Origin: Terriglobia bacterium
GTDB taxonomy: Bacteria; Acidobacteriota; Terriglobia; Terriglobales; Acidobacteriaceae
Reading direction: 5' to 3'
Length of the DNA: 64,000 bases
NCBI GenBank assembly: GCA_020073495.1
Contig: JAIQFD010000002.1
Location: 248,001 to 312,000, forward strand
Under the pieces are notes generated by a model. It had not been told where the DNA came from, searched no databases, and saw only the letters and a list, made by a program, of their open reading frames with translations. The translations under genes were made by a program, and so were the position numbers. Each line of letters starts with the position of its first letter. Within the stretch, counting starts at the first letter, position 1. Positions 25,652 through 34,369 of the stretch are shown in pieces.

Positions 25652-26599
25652 CTACGCGAATAAAGATTCCACAAAATCCTCGGCTTTGAACGGCAGCAGG
25701 TCGGTGGCTTTCTCACCGACTCCGACATACCGCACCGGCAATCCGAGCTCGCGCGAGATCGCGACCACCACGCCGCCCTTCGCCGTACCGTCCAGTTTGG
25801 TAAGCACGATGCCGGTCACGCCCGCGGATTGCGTGAACAAACGTGCCTGCTGCAATCCGTTCTGCCCCGTGGTCGCGTCCATCACCAGCAGCGTCTCGTG
25901 GGGCGCACTCGGCACCAATTTGCCGGCGGCGCGCCGCATCTTGTCCAGCTCGGCCATCAGGTTCGACTTGGTGTGCAGGCGCCCCGCAGTGTCCACGATG
26001 ACGTAGTCCGTGTGGCGCGACTTCGCTGCCTGCACGGCGTCGTAGAGCACCGCCGCAGGATCGCCGCCCGGCTTGGTCTTGATGACCTCGGTTCCGGTGC
26101 GCTGGCCCCAGATCTCGAGCTGCTCGATGGCGGCGGCGCGGAAGGTGTCGGCGGCGCACAGGAGGACCGTCTTGCCCTGGGCGCGAAGCGTCTGCGCCAG
26201 CTTGCCGATGGTGGTGGTCTTGCCCGTGCCGTTGACGCCCACCACCAGGATCACTTCGGGCGGCGTTTCTACTGTCCGCACCGGCTTCTCCGCCGCCGTC
26301 AGGATGCCCGCGATCTCTTCCTTCAGCAGCCGCTTCAGTTCGTTGATGTCCTTGATCTGCCGGCGGTCGGCCTTGTCGCGCAGCTTCTCCAGGATCTCGT
26401 GCGTGGTGGTGGTTCCGAGGTCGGCGGCGATGAGCGTGGCCTCCAGGTCGTCGAGCGTGTCGCGGTCGATCTCCTTGCCGATGGAGACGATATCCTCGAT
26501 GCGTTCGGCCAGGCTCTCGCGCGTCTTCGTGACCGCCTGCTTCATGCGGTCGAAGAAACTGGGCTCCTGCTCGATGCTTCCGAAAAGGGTCTGGATCAT
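25652..26599 (-). CDS. ftsY: Signal recognition particle receptor FtsY
   Basis: 315-residue SRP receptor GTPase, which docks SRP-ribosome complexes at the membrane. NG domain complete: N-domain helices, G1 [18 protein letters not shown]2 [13 protein letters not shown]3 [17 protein letters not shown]4 [11 protein letters not shown], and the C-terminal [12 protein letters not shown]. The long acidic A domain of E. coli FtsY is absent, as in many bacteria. ATG 26599 was chosen. The gene for the RNA partner lies in the same window at 39015. Confidence 0.96.
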   Translation of the reverse strand: MIQTLFGSIEQEPSFFDRMKQAVTKTRESLAERIEDIVSIGKEIDRDTLDDLEATLIAADLGTTTTHEILEKLRDKADRRQIKDINELKRLLKEEIAGILTAAEKPVRTVETPPEVILVVGVNGTGKTTTIGKLAQTLRAQGKTVLLCAADTFRAAAIEQLEIWGQRTGTEVIKTKPGGDPAAVLYDAVQAAKSRHTDYVIVDTAGRLHTKSNLMAELDKMRRAAGKLVPSAPHETLLVMDATTGQNGLQQARLFTQSAGVTGIVLTKLDGTAKGGVVVAISRELGLPVRYVGVGEKATDLLPFKAEDFVESLFA

Positions 26600-26660
26600 G
26601 AGTGCGTCCCGGTTCCTCAGCGAAACAGTCAATTATACGGAGGTGCGCGACGAAAAGATT

Positions 26661-26747
26661 GAACTGCGGAGATCGCAGAGCACGCAGAGAAAAACCGCAA
26701 AGGCTTTCAATCCCTCTGCGGTCTCGGCGATCTCTGCGGTTAAGTTC
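26661..26747. repeat. Imperfect inverted repeat rich in GCAGAG/CTCTGCGG
   Basis: Left arm about 26661-26689 and right arm about 26714-26747 read as near complements around GCGGAGATCGCAGAG-type text. The element fills most of the gap between ftsY and the HD-GYP gene and overlaps the last bases of the latter. Likely a dispersed intergenic repeat. Confidence 0.5.
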
Positions 26748-28541
26748 TCAGGACTTTGCGACTTGCACGGGCTGAGGAGCGGCGCCGCCGGCGCCAGCTA
26801 CGGCAGGCGCAGCTTCCGGCTGGACCGTAGCTGCACGGCGGATCTTCAGGTCGCCACGCTCGAACACCGCGGTCAGAGCCCCCACTACTTTGGGATCAAA
26901 CTTGGTGGCGGCCAGCGAGTTGATGATGCGCACCACGTACTCGGGGTCCATCGCCGCCTGGTAGGGACGGTTGGTGGTCATGGCGTCGAAGGTGTCGGCC
27001 ACGGTGATGATGCGCGCCACCAGCGGGATCTGGTCGCCCTTCAGTCCATAGGGATAGCCCCGCCCGTCCAGCGACTCGTGGTGCAGCTCGATGCCCGGGA
27101 TCATGTCCTTCAGCATCGTGACCGGGCGCAGGATGGTGGCGCCCTTGGTGGTGTGGGTCTTCATGACCTCGAACTCTTCCGGCGTGAGCGCACCCGGCTT
27201 CTTGAGGATGCGGTCCTCGATGCCGATCTTGCCCACGTCGTGGAGTTGCGCCGAGATCTGGATCTTCTCGACTTCGTGCGGCTCCAGCCCGAGTTCCTTG
27301 GCCAGCAGCACGGAGTACTTGGTAACGCGGTCGGAGTGGCCGCGCGTGTACGGGTCCTTTTCGTCGACCGCGCCCGCGAGCATCTGGATGGAGCCCATGA
27401 ACAGCTCGCGGTTCTCCTCGGCGGCGCGCTTGAGGTCCTGCACGAAGCGCTCCAGGTCCGAGGACATGGAATTGAAAGTATCCGCCAGCTCACCGAACTC
27501 CGTCCGGCTCTTGAGGTGGACGCGCCTGGAGAAATCGCCCTTGGCGATGGCCTGGCTCGACTCGGTCAGGATGTCGAGCGGGCGGGTGATGGAACGCGCC
27601 GCCAGGAAGGAGATGACGATGCTCATCAGCACCGCGAAGATCGCCCACAGTCGCGCTGAGCGCTGCATCTCGAAGACGCCCTGGTAGGCGTCTTTCTGCT
27701 TTTTCTGTGCCACCACGGCCCAACCCAGGGTCTGCGCCGGGCTGTAGGTGCCCAGCATGGGCACCTCTTCCTTGCCCTCCATGACGTTGAACTCGCGGGT
27801 GGCCGCGAACTGCGCCTTGCCACCCTGTTCGGCGAAGTTCTTCACGATCTCGAACCTGGTCATGTCCTGGCCGGTGGCATAAGACGGGTCGGCGGCGGCC
27901 ACCAGGCGTCCCTGATGGTCCACCACGTAGGTGAACAGGCCGCCCTGGTCGGCTTCCCGCAGCCGCTTGATGACAAACTCGAGGTCCACCACCGCGCCGA
28001 TCATCCCCAGGAAGCGCGTATCCACCTTCAGTGGCGCGCTGACCAGCATGACCGTCCTGGACTCCTTGCCGGTGCTCACAGCCAGGGGCTGGCCGGTATA
28101 GTCGCGGCTGTCGCGGGCAGCGGCAAAGGCGCGTTCCAGCTCGCGCTGCATGAAAACGTCGGGAGCCATCCGCCCGGCGGAGATGCCCTTGGCATCCTCG
28201 TTCAGCAGGGTGGCGTAGGCGATGTCGCCGCTGGAAGTCACGAAGCGCTCCAGCAGGGCGCGCAGCTCAGGCGTGGCCACGTGGTCGCCGGTGATGTTGC
28301 CGCCGCTGGCAATCTCCACCGCCGACGAAAAATTCGCCAGCATGGCATGGCGCGACATCTGCCGCAGCTCGATCTGATCGCTCATCGAGCGCGTCACCGT
28401 GTTCTGCGAGAGCATCTCGTTGGTCTTCAGGCGATCGCGGTTGGTGGCCACCACCTTGTCCGCATAGAAGTACAGCGGAACCACGCTGATCAGCACCAGC
28501 ACGGCCAGAATCAGATGAAGGATGGGTATACGTCTGGGCAT
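26748..28541 (-). CDS. Cache-HAMP-HD-GYP cyclic-di-GMP phosphodiesterase
   Basis: 597-residue membrane receptor. An N-terminal helix (7-27) and a second near 297-317 flank an extracellular Cache-like sensor domain (LFTYVVDHQGRLVAAADPSY, APAQTLGWAVV-type end). HAMP follows (RSITRPLDILTESSQAIAKG), then HD-GYP with metal ligands in the HD pair (LHDVGKIGI, about 432-440) and the diagnostic HHESLDGRGYP (about 486-496). This is a canonical active site for hydrolysis of c-di-GMP. The tail is Ala/Pro-rich. It is probably a monocistronic signal sensor affecting motility or biofilm. Confidence 0.93.
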   Translation of the reverse strand: MPRRIPILHLILAVLVLISVVPLYFYADKVVATNRDRLKTNEMLSQNTVTRSMSDQIELRQMSRHAMLANFSSAVEIASGGNITGDHVATPELRALLERFVTSSGDIAYATLLNEDAKGISAGRMAPDVFMQRELERAFAAARDSRDYTGQPLAVSTGKESRTVMLVSAPLKVDTRFLGMIGAVVDLEFVIKRLREADQGGLFTYVVDHQGRLVAAADPSYATGQDMTRFEIVKNFAEQGGKAQFAATREFNVMEGKEEVPMLGTYSPAQTLGWAVVAQKKQKDAYQGVFEMQRSARLWAIFAVLMSIVISFLAARSITRPLDILTESSQAIAKGDFSRRVHLKSRTEFGELADTFNSMSSDLERFVQDLKRAAEENRELFMGSIQMLAGAVDEKDPYTRGHSDRVTKYSVLLAKELGLEPHEVEKIQISAQLHDVGKIGIEDRILKKPGALTPEEFEVMKTHTTKGATILRPVTMLKDMIPGIELHHESLDGRGYPYGLKGDQIPLVARIITVADTFDAMTTNRPYQAAMDPEYVVRIINSLAATKFDPKVVGALTAVFERGDLKIRRAATVQPEAAPAVAGAGGAAPQPVQVAKS

Positions 28542-28719
28542 AATGACGGATGAATTGCGACGGATTGTACCGCGAATCTCTTCGGCCTTAGCGCAAAATT
28601 CACGCCCGCCGGGTTACTAAAGTATTGACCTGCAAGGCTGAGGGAGGCCTCAGGAGCAGATGCGAGCGGGCGGCGCGGGATGCAGGGAATTTGAAGACCC
28701 TGGATGCCGTTTTGGGAAA

Positions 28720-29742
28720 CTAGGCGGAGGTCTGGAAGTTGAGTTCGCCGGTGGCGGGGCGGGTCATCAGCTCGCGGATGGCGTCGCGCGCCGGCTTGCC
28801 CTGGTGCAGGATGGCGTGCATCTGCTGTGAGATCGGCATCTCCACTTTCATTTTGGCGGCGAGTCCCACGGCGGCATTGGTCGTCAACACTCCCTCCGCC
28901 ACCATGCCACGCATGCCGGCGATAATGTCGTCGAGCTTGCGGCCCTTGCCCAACTCCACGCCGACGCTGCGGTTGCGCGATAGGCCGCCAGTGCAGGTGA
29001 GCACCAGGTCGCCCATGCCGGCCAGCCCGGACATGGTCAGGGGCTGGCCTCCGCAGGCGACGGTGAGGCGCGTGATCTCCGCCAGCCCGCGCGTGATCAG
29101 CGCGGCGACCGTGTTGTGACCCAGCCCCATGCCGTCGCAGACGCCGGCAGCGATGGCGATCACGTTCTTCAAGGCGCCGCCCATCTCGACCCCGACCACG
29201 TCGTCGTTGGTGTACACGCGGAATGACGGGTCGCTGAACTCTCTCTGCACGGTGCAGGCCAGCCCGTGGTCGTTGGAGGCGATGGCGACCGCAGTCGGGT
29301 CGCCCTTGGCCACTTCCCTGGCGAACGACGGCCCGCTCAGCGCCCCGATGCGCAAGGGAAACTTCTCGTCCAGGACCTGGGCGATGACCTGGGTCATGCG
29401 CAGCAGGGATTCGTTCTCGATGCCCTTGGTGGCGCTGACGTAAAGCATCTCCGGCCGCAGGTGCGGCTTCATCTGCTGGAAGAGTCGGCGGGTGTGGTGC
29501 GAGGGCATCACGCTGACCACGATCTGCGCGCCGTCCAGCGCCTGCGCGAAGTCGTTGGTCGCTGTGACGCTCGCCGGGACAGGAAGTCCGGCGAGGAACA
29601 ACTCATTGAGATGGTGCGTGTTGATGGACTCGCAGACTTCCTTCTCGTAGGCCCACAGGCGGACGCGGTGGCCGCCCTTTCGGCCGAGAGCAATGCAGAT
29701 CGCGGTACCCCAGGCGCCGGCGCCGATGACCGCGATGTTCAT
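28720..29742 (-). CDS. gpsA: Glycerol-3-phosphate dehydrogenase [NAD(P)+]
   Basis: 340-residue enzyme that reduces dihydroxyacetone phosphate to sn-glycerol-3-phosphate for phospholipid synthesis. Dinucleotide-binding IAVIGAGAWGTAICIALG (3-20), the ALSGPSFAREVA segment, catalytic Lys in ALKNVIAIAAG, and the C-terminal GLAGMGDLVLTCTGGLSRNR. ATG 29742 overlaps the stop of plsY by ATGA, so the product is made next to the enzyme that acylates it. Confidence 0.96.
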   Translation of the reverse strand: MNIAVIGAGAWGTAICIALGRKGGHRVRLWAYEKEVCESINTHHLNELFLAGLPVPASVTATNDFAQALDGAQIVVSVMPSHHTRRLFQQMKPHLRPEMLYVSATKGIENESLLRMTQVIAQVLDEKFPLRIGALSGPSFAREVAKGDPTAVAIASNDHGLACTVQREFSDPSFRVYTNDDVVGVEMGGALKNVIAIAAGVCDGMGLGHNTVAALITRGLAEITRLTVACGGQPLTMSGLAGMGDLVLTCTGGLSRNRSVGVELGKGRKLDDIIAGMRGMVAEGVLTTNAAVGLAAKMKVEMPISQQMHAILHQGKPARDAIRELMTRPATGELNFQTSA

Positions 29743-30428
29743 GCGCGTGTCCTCTTGAGCTCGAGGCGGTTCTCGGTTCCGGCGAGCAGGCGCCGGATGT
29801 TCTGGTGGTGCTTGAGGATGATGAGAGCGGAAGCCAGCGCCATGAGGAGCAGAACTGGTGGTGGGTACTCCTTGCGATTCAGTATGTAAGCAAACAGAGG
29901 AAACGCCGCCGCTGCAGCGATTGAACCGAGAGAGACATACCGCGAGGCAATCACCACCGCAATGAAGATGAGCAACACGGCTCCGATTGCATTTGGGGCG
30001 AGAGCTAAGAAGGCACCGACGCCTGTGGCGACACCCTTTCCTCCGCGAAATCTTAACCACACAGGAAACATGTGACCTAGAATCGCACAAATCGCTGCTA
30101 TCGATCCGGCTAGGTATGGGGCGGGCGGGAATGGCGGGCCGACTGGATCATACATTTGGGTATCCGCTAACAGCTGTGCCCACCCGAGCAATTCATGTCG
30201 AAAGAACCCATACGCAACGATGACTGCCGCGAAACCCTTTGCGGCATCCAGCAGCAGTGTCGCAATTCCCAAGCCGGGGGCTTTGCGTGCAACGTTGGTC
30301 GCTCCGATATTGCCGCTACCGGACGCCCGCACGTCCTCGCCACGGAAGACGCGCATGAGGATGTAGCCGAACGGAATCGAACCGAGCAGATAAGAAACAA
30401 CAGCGATGATGGCGTAGGTACTCAGCAT
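29739..30428 (-). CDS. plsY: Glycerol-3-phosphate acyltransferase PlsY
   Basis: 229-residue integral membrane acyltransferase that uses acyl-phosphate to make lysophosphatidic acid. Three family motifs are visible: GSIPFGYILMRVFRGEDVRA then SGNIGATNVAR, HMFPVWLRFRGGKGVATGVGA, and the last NRKEY...ILKHHQNIRRLL. An extra 20-residue loop (ADTQMYDPVGPPFPPAPY) sits between helices 3 and 4. Base composition is noticeably lower in GC in 29880-30420 than in neighbours. ATG 30428 starts the first helix. Confidence 0.95.
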   Translation of the reverse strand: MLSTYAIIAVVSYLLGSIPFGYILMRVFRGEDVRASGSGNIGATNVARKAPGLGIATLLLDAAKGFAAVIVAYGFFRHELLGWAQLLADTQMYDPVGPPFPPAPYLAGSIAAICAILGHMFPVWLRFRGGKGVATGVGAFLALAPNAIGAVLLIFIAVVIASRYVSLGSIAAAAAFPLFAYILNRKEYPPPVLLLMALASALIILKHHQNIRRLLAGTENRLELKRTRA

Positions 30429-30434
30429 TCCCCA

Positions 30435-30487
30435 GCGGCTAAAGCCGCCTTTTCTCATTGCATCCGAATCGGCACGGCTAAAGCCGT
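30435..30487. repeat. Pair of GGCTAAAGCC palindromes
   Basis: GCGGCTAAAGCCGC (30435-30448) and ACGGCTAAAGCCGT (30474-30487), each a near-perfect palindrome, just upstream of plsY. I associate the GGCTAAAGCC core with dispersed palindromic repeats in Acidobacteriota. Confidence 0.6.
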
Positions 30488-30531
30488 ACCCTGACACGCA
30501 GATTGATGTGCCGAAAGCAAACTGCCAAGTG

Positions 30532-31119
30532 CTAACTGCTCCGTAGCACAAACCGCTCCAGCTTCGAGTACTGCGCACCTTTCGGCGACAGCGTGCTCAA
30601 GTACAAAGAGAATTCGCGCGCGGTCATTGTACCGAACTCGGGTGCGGGCATCTGCGCCAATCGCTCCTGCAAGCGCCGGAAAGTGGGGTTCGCGCGGTCT
30701 TCCTTCATGCGTTGGGGACGCCCCGAGCCCGCGCGGGCCAGGGTGAGGTGAGGCGAGAACGCTCTCCGCTCGCGCTCGATGCCCAGCGGTTCCAGCGCCG
30801 CATCCACTGCACCCGCAAGCCGGGCCAGACGCTCGTCGGCCTCGATCCCGATCCAGAACACGCGTGCAGACTTTGCCGTGGGGAAGAAGCCGGTGCTGCG
30901 GAAGCTTACGTCCATCCTATCGCCTGCGACTCCAGACAGGGCTTCCTTGATCGCCGCCAGCTTGTCGTCGGGCTGCTCGCCGATGAACTTCAGCGTGACG
31001 TGCAGCGATTCCGCCGCCACCCAGCGCACGTCGGGCGCGAAGCCACGCACGCCTTCCATTAAGGTGCGGATCTTGTTCCGGATCTCATCCGGGATGTCGA
31101 GAGCGACGAATAAACGCAT
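30532..31119 (-). CDS. thpR: RNA 2',3'-cyclic phosphodiesterase (2'-5' RNA ligase family)
   Basis: 195-residue 2H-phosphoesterase. It has the two HxTx motifs that give the family its name: HVTLKFIGE (about residue 40) and HLTLARAGSG (about 123). MRLFVALDIPDEIRNKI is the usual start, so ATG 31119 is chosen over 31146. The E. coli homologue hydrolyses 2',3'-cyclic ends and ligates tRNA halves in vitro; the physiological substrate is not established. The C-terminus has FSLYLSTLSPKGAQYSKLERF as in the family. Confidence 0.93.
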   Translation of the reverse strand: MRLFVALDIPDEIRNKIRTLMEGVRGFAPDVRWVAAESLHVTLKFIGEQPDDKLAAIKEALSGVAGDRMDVSFRSTGFFPTAKSARVFWIGIEADERLARLAGAVDAALEPLGIERERRAFSPHLTLARAGSGRPQRMKEDRANPTFRRLQERLAQMPAPEFGTMTAREFSLYLSTLSPKGAQYSKLERFVLRSS

Positions 31120-31121
31120 GT

Positions 31122-31207
31122 GTGATTTGCAATTTGTAATTTGCAAAGTCTGACGTCGCGACGGGTGACCGTTACTTTACAAATCGCAAATTACAAATCA
31201 CAAATCG
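31122..31207. repeat. Inverted repeat of ATTTGYAATTTG units
   Basis: Left arm 31122-31147 and right arm 31176-31207 are near complements (about four mismatches in 26). Units of CAAATCACAAATCG type recur at 62072-62100, so this is a dispersed repeat between thpR and cinA, probably able to form a hairpin in either transcript. Confidence 0.65.
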
Positions 31208-31208
31208 C

Positions 31209-32453
31209 CTACATCAACTTTCGTCGTACCAGGTCCAGCGCCTGCTGCGTGGCCCAGCGCCGGATGCGCTCGCGGTCGCCGGGAAAATGCCGCTCCACCA
31301 CGTCGGTTCTGCTCCCATCGGCGAGGGCGACGTACACCAGCCCGACCGGTTTCGATTCCGAGGCGCCGCCCGGGCCCGCGATCCCCGTCACGCCGACACC
31401 GAAGGTCGCCTTGCACTTCTTCCGGATGCCTTCGGCAAGCGCGATCGCCACTTCCTTGCTCACCGCCCCTTTCTCCTTGATGAGCAGCGGAGGGACATCG
31501 GCAAAGATCTTCTTAAGATCGTTGGAATACACGATCGCGCCGCCCAGGAAGTAACGCGAGCTGCCGCTGACCGAGGTCAGGCGCGTGGCCAGCATGCCGC
31601 CCGTGCACGATTCGGCGACGGCGATGGTGGCGCCCCGCATGTCGAGGTAGTAGCCGACGATCTGCTCCAGCGTCTCGCCGTGGGTGGCGAAGACGAACTC
31701 GTCGAACTCGTCCTCGAGTTCTCCCGCCAGCTCGTCCACGCGCGCCTGCGCCGTTTCCATGGCGTCGGCCCGGCAGACCAGGTGGAGCTGGCACTCGCCC
31801 ACATCCGCCAGGATCGTGGTTCGCACGTCGTCGTACTTCTTGTAGATGGCGGAGGCGCGGCGGTCGCACTCCGATTCGCCCATCATGGCGATCTTCAGCT
31901 CGCGTTTGCCGAGGAATGCGGGCGGAAGGTTTGCCTTCAGTCGCTCGAAGCACTGTTCGTCGAACATCGGTTTCAGTTCCCACGGGGGACCCGGCAGCAG
32001 CAGAAGGATGCGGTTACGCCCTTCGACGGAACGTTCCAGCCACTGTCCGGGGGCGCTTCCGCGCGGGTTGGGCAGCACGAACGCGCCGGGCAGCACGTCC
32101 GCCTGCTGCAGGTTGTTGTCCGGCATCTTTATGCGCCGGGCGGCGAAGCGCTTGTAGAGTTCGGTGACGATCTCGGGGTCGCGCTTCAATTCGATTCCCA
32201 GCGCGTCGGCGACGGCTTCGCGCGTCAGATCGTCTTCGGTCGGTCCCAGCCCGCCCATAAAGATGACGACGTCCGCCCGTTGCATGGCGATGCGCGCCAC
32301 GGCGGTGAGATGCTCGCGGCTGTCGCCCACCACGGTCTTGAAGGCGACCTGGATCCCCAGCGCGTTCAACTTCTCGGTCAAATAAAGGGAGTTCGTATCC
32401 TGGCGGTACGGCGTGAGAAGTTCCGACCCGATGGCAACGATCTCGGCGATCAC
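31209..32453 (-). CDS. cinA: CinA-family protein (NMN deamidase / ADP-ribose pyrophosphatase)
   Basis: 414-residue two-domain CinA. The N-terminal COG1058 domain has AEIVAIGSELL at the start and FMGGLGPTEDDLTREA (MoaB-like fold, reported ADP-ribose pyrophosphatase). The C-terminal PncC domain from about 255 has IAVAESCTGGMLATRLTS, AIVYSNDLKK and GVTGIAGPGGASESKPVG and deamidates NMN in pyridine nucleotide salvage. GTG 32453 gives the classical start IAEIVAIGSELL; GTG 32477 would add eight residues. Confidence 0.94.
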   Translation of the reverse strand: MIAEIVAIGSELLTPYRQDTNSLYLTEKLNALGIQVAFKTVVGDSREHLTAVARIAMQRADVVIFMGGLGPTEDDLTREAVADALGIELKRDPEIVTELYKRFAARRIKMPDNNLQQADVLPGAFVLPNPRGSAPGQWLERSVEGRNRILLLLPGPPWELKPMFDEQCFERLKANLPPAFLGKRELKIAMMGESECDRRASAIYKKYDDVRTTILADVGECQLHLVCRADAMETAQARVDELAGELEDEFDEFVFATHGETLEQIVGYYLDMRGATIAVAESCTGGMLATRLTSVSGSSRYFLGGAIVYSNDLKKIFADVPPLLIKEKGAVSKEVAIALAEGIRKKCKATFGVGVTGIAGPGGASESKPVGLVYVALADGSRTDVVERHFPGDRERIRRWATQQALDLVRRKLM

Positions 32454-32516
32454 ATGGGAAAGGATAGCATTCAGCACTCAGCCCCTGAGAGTCGGCTGAG
32501 ATCCGGCCGCTGCATG

Positions 32517-33572
32517 CTAGTCGAGCAGCGACTTCCCCTGGATATTCCAGGTCAGGTGGTGCACCGCGTTGGTGGTGGCGAGGATGGCGGAGCGGCCTGG
32601 GGCGAAGGCGAGGCCGACCAGGCTGTGTCCGGAGACCACGGTGCTGGCCTGGGCATCGGGCGTGAGCCTCACGATGCCGCGCTTGCCGCCGAGAGAGGCC
32701 GCGACATACAGGTTGCCTTCCGCGTCGAAAGCGATGCCCTGTGGACGTCCGAGGCCGCGGTAGAAGACGCTCGCGCTCCCGTGGGGGTCGACTTTGTACA
32801 CGACATCGAAGCTTGAAGTCGTGGGCCCGGCCACGAACAGGTCGCCGCTCGGGCTGAACGCCAGGTGGTAGGCGGAGATGCTCGGCTCCAGCGTGGCGAA
32901 GACGAAGATCTGCCGGTCGCGCGCGATGCGCCAGATGGTGCCCGTGCGGTCGCCCACGTACAGGTTCTGCTCGCGGTCGAAGGCGATGCCGGTCGCGATG
33001 CCCATGCCCTCGGCGTAGGACGACATCGTCCCGTTCGGCGCTACCCGGTACACCGTCCCGTCGTAGCGCGACGAAACGTACATCTGCCCTTCGCGGTCGA
33101 AGGCGATGGCGGTGGCGTTCATCATCTCGGAGAGGAACGGCTTCACCAGGTAGTTGGTGTCGATCTTGTAGATGGAAACAGGCACCTTCTGTCCGCGCGA
33201 GCCGGAGAAAGTGACGTAGATGTTGCCCTCTGCGTCGAGCGCAGGATTGGCCACCGGGTGCAGGCTCTCGGCGATAGTGACCGCCACCCCGAGGTTCGAC
33301 GGATTGCTGGAGGAGCCATTGGTCGAAACCACTACGGCGCCGGAAACGGCCGTCTCCGGCACGCGCGCGATCAGAAAATCGTCCGAGCTGATGACGATGG
33401 GCGCCTCCAACTCGCCGATCTTCACCCGCGGGCGGTGAAGGTCCGGCGGTTTGAGACCGCTGCCCACGACGCGGAATTCCCCTCCGGGCAGGGCGAACCC
33501 CGGGACCACCGCTTCGATGTGCGGCTTGCCGTTCACGTTCTTCTTGCCGAGCAGGCGATCCGAAATGCCCAT
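32517..33572 (-). CDS. IPT/TIG plus NHL-type beta-propeller protein
   Basis: 351-residue protein without a visible signal peptide. The N-terminal 20-100 region (PHIEAVVPGFALPGGEFRVVG, DFLIARVPETAVSGAVVVST) is an immunoglobulin-like IPT/TIG domain. From about 105 to the end there are propeller blades with recurring AIAFDREGQMYVSSRYDGTV, GIAFDREQNLYVGDRTGTI and GIAFDAEGNLYVAASL, the NHL/SMP-30 type. Such propellers bind proteins or are lactonases; no lactonase residues can be assigned. It is 30 bases after the pgpA stop on the same strand. Confidence 0.85.
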   Translation of the reverse strand: MGISDRLLGKKNVNGKPHIEAVVPGFALPGGEFRVVGSGLKPPDLHRPRVKIGELEAPIVISSDDFLIARVPETAVSGAVVVSTNGSSSNPSNLGVAVTIAESLHPVANPALDAEGNIYVTFSGSRGQKVPVSIYKIDTNYLVKPFLSEMMNATAIAFDREGQMYVSSRYDGTVYRVAPNGTMSSYAEGMGIATGIAFDREQNLYVGDRTGTIWRIARDRQIFVFATLEPSISAYHLAFSPSGDLFVAGPTTSSFDVVYKVDPHGSASVFYRGLGRPQGIAFDAEGNLYVAASLGGKRGIVRLTPDAQASTVVSGHSLVGLAFAPGRSAILATTNAVHHLTWNIQGKSLLD

Positions 33573-33602
33573 GTGTTTTGGATGCGGCGTTCCCGTCCGC
33601 GG

Positions 33603-34103
33603 TTAAAGCAGGCCCAGTCGCAACAGCACCTGGACCACGATGAGAGCGTAAAGCCCGGCTCCGACATCGTCGAGCATGATGCCGACGCCTCCCGGCAATC
33701 GTTCCAGGCGGCGCACCGGCGGTGGCTTCACAATGTCGAAGACACGGAAAAGTATAAAGCCCGCAATCAGAGATTTCCAACGGAGCGGCGCCGCCACCAG
33801 CGCGAGCATCTGGCCGGCAACCTCGTCGATGACGACGAACGAAGGATCATGGCGCCCGCTTTCGCGCTCCACCACGGTGGCGGCGGGGATCCCGACGGCG
33901 GTCACAGCGATCGCGGCCGCCAACGCCGCAGGGATTTGAAATCCCTGGGGGATCTGCCGGGCGGCGAAATACCACAGGACCATGGTCGCCGCCGAAGCCC
34001 ACGTGCCCGGGCCGGGGCGAAGGTGGCCGATGCCGAAGAACGTCCCCACCACCCACGCCCAGTGCGTGCGCTTGGGCGCGGCTTCAGGAGCGGCGTCGCT
34101 CAT
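33603..34103 (-). CDS. pgpA: Phosphatidylglycerophosphatase A
   Basis: 166-residue membrane phosphatase that makes phosphatidylglycerol from its phosphate. Family pattern FFGIGHLRPGPGTWASAA at the start, then the metal-binding FVVIDEVAGQMLAL, and GFILFRVFDIVKPPPVRRLE and GGVGIMLDDVGAGLYA. About four membrane segments. Its start overlaps the yacG stop by 20 bases. Confidence 0.94.
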   Translation of the reverse strand: MSDAAPEAAPKRTHWAWVVGTFFGIGHLRPGPGTWASAATMVLWYFAARQIPQGFQIPAALAAAIAVTAVGIPAATVVERESGRHDPSFVVIDEVAGQMLALVAAPLRWKSLIAGFILFRVFDIVKPPPVRRLERLPGGVGIMLDDVGAGLYALIVVQVLLRLGLL

Positions 34104-34347
34104 GGGTCTCCTTGGAATGACCTTCGGTTCGGCTGCGATCCTGCTCGAATTGGGCTTGCCGGATCTCGGCGTCGCCGATCGCCTCCGGATCGGTGATGGG
34201 GCGCGAGATCACGTACGCCCCGCTCGCCCACTTGCCCAGATCGATCAGCCGGCAGCGCTCGCAGCAGAAAGGGAACTCCGGATCCTTCCGCAGGACCAGC
34301 TTGCGGCAGGTCGGGCAACGCAGGCTGCGTACTCGCCTTCTTGGCAT
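34084..34347 (-). CDS. yacG: DNA gyrase inhibitor YacG (zinc protein)
   Basis: 87-residue small zinc protein. The four cysteines are in CPTCRKLV (residues 10-13) and FCCERCRLIDLGKWASG (about 27-43), matching the C-x2-C...C-x3-C site of YacG, followed by a disordered acidic tail as usual. The E. coli protein binds GyrB and blocks DNA binding. ATG 34347 is chosen because upstream frame text is not homologous. Overlaps pgpA by 20 bases. Confidence 0.88.
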   Translation of the reverse strand: MPRRRVRSLRCPTCRKLVLRKDPEFPFCCERCRLIDLGKWASGAYVISRPITDPEAIGDAEIRQAQFEQDRSRTEGHSKETHERRRS

Positions 34348-34369
34348 GGCTCCCGCTAGCGACTGGCGA

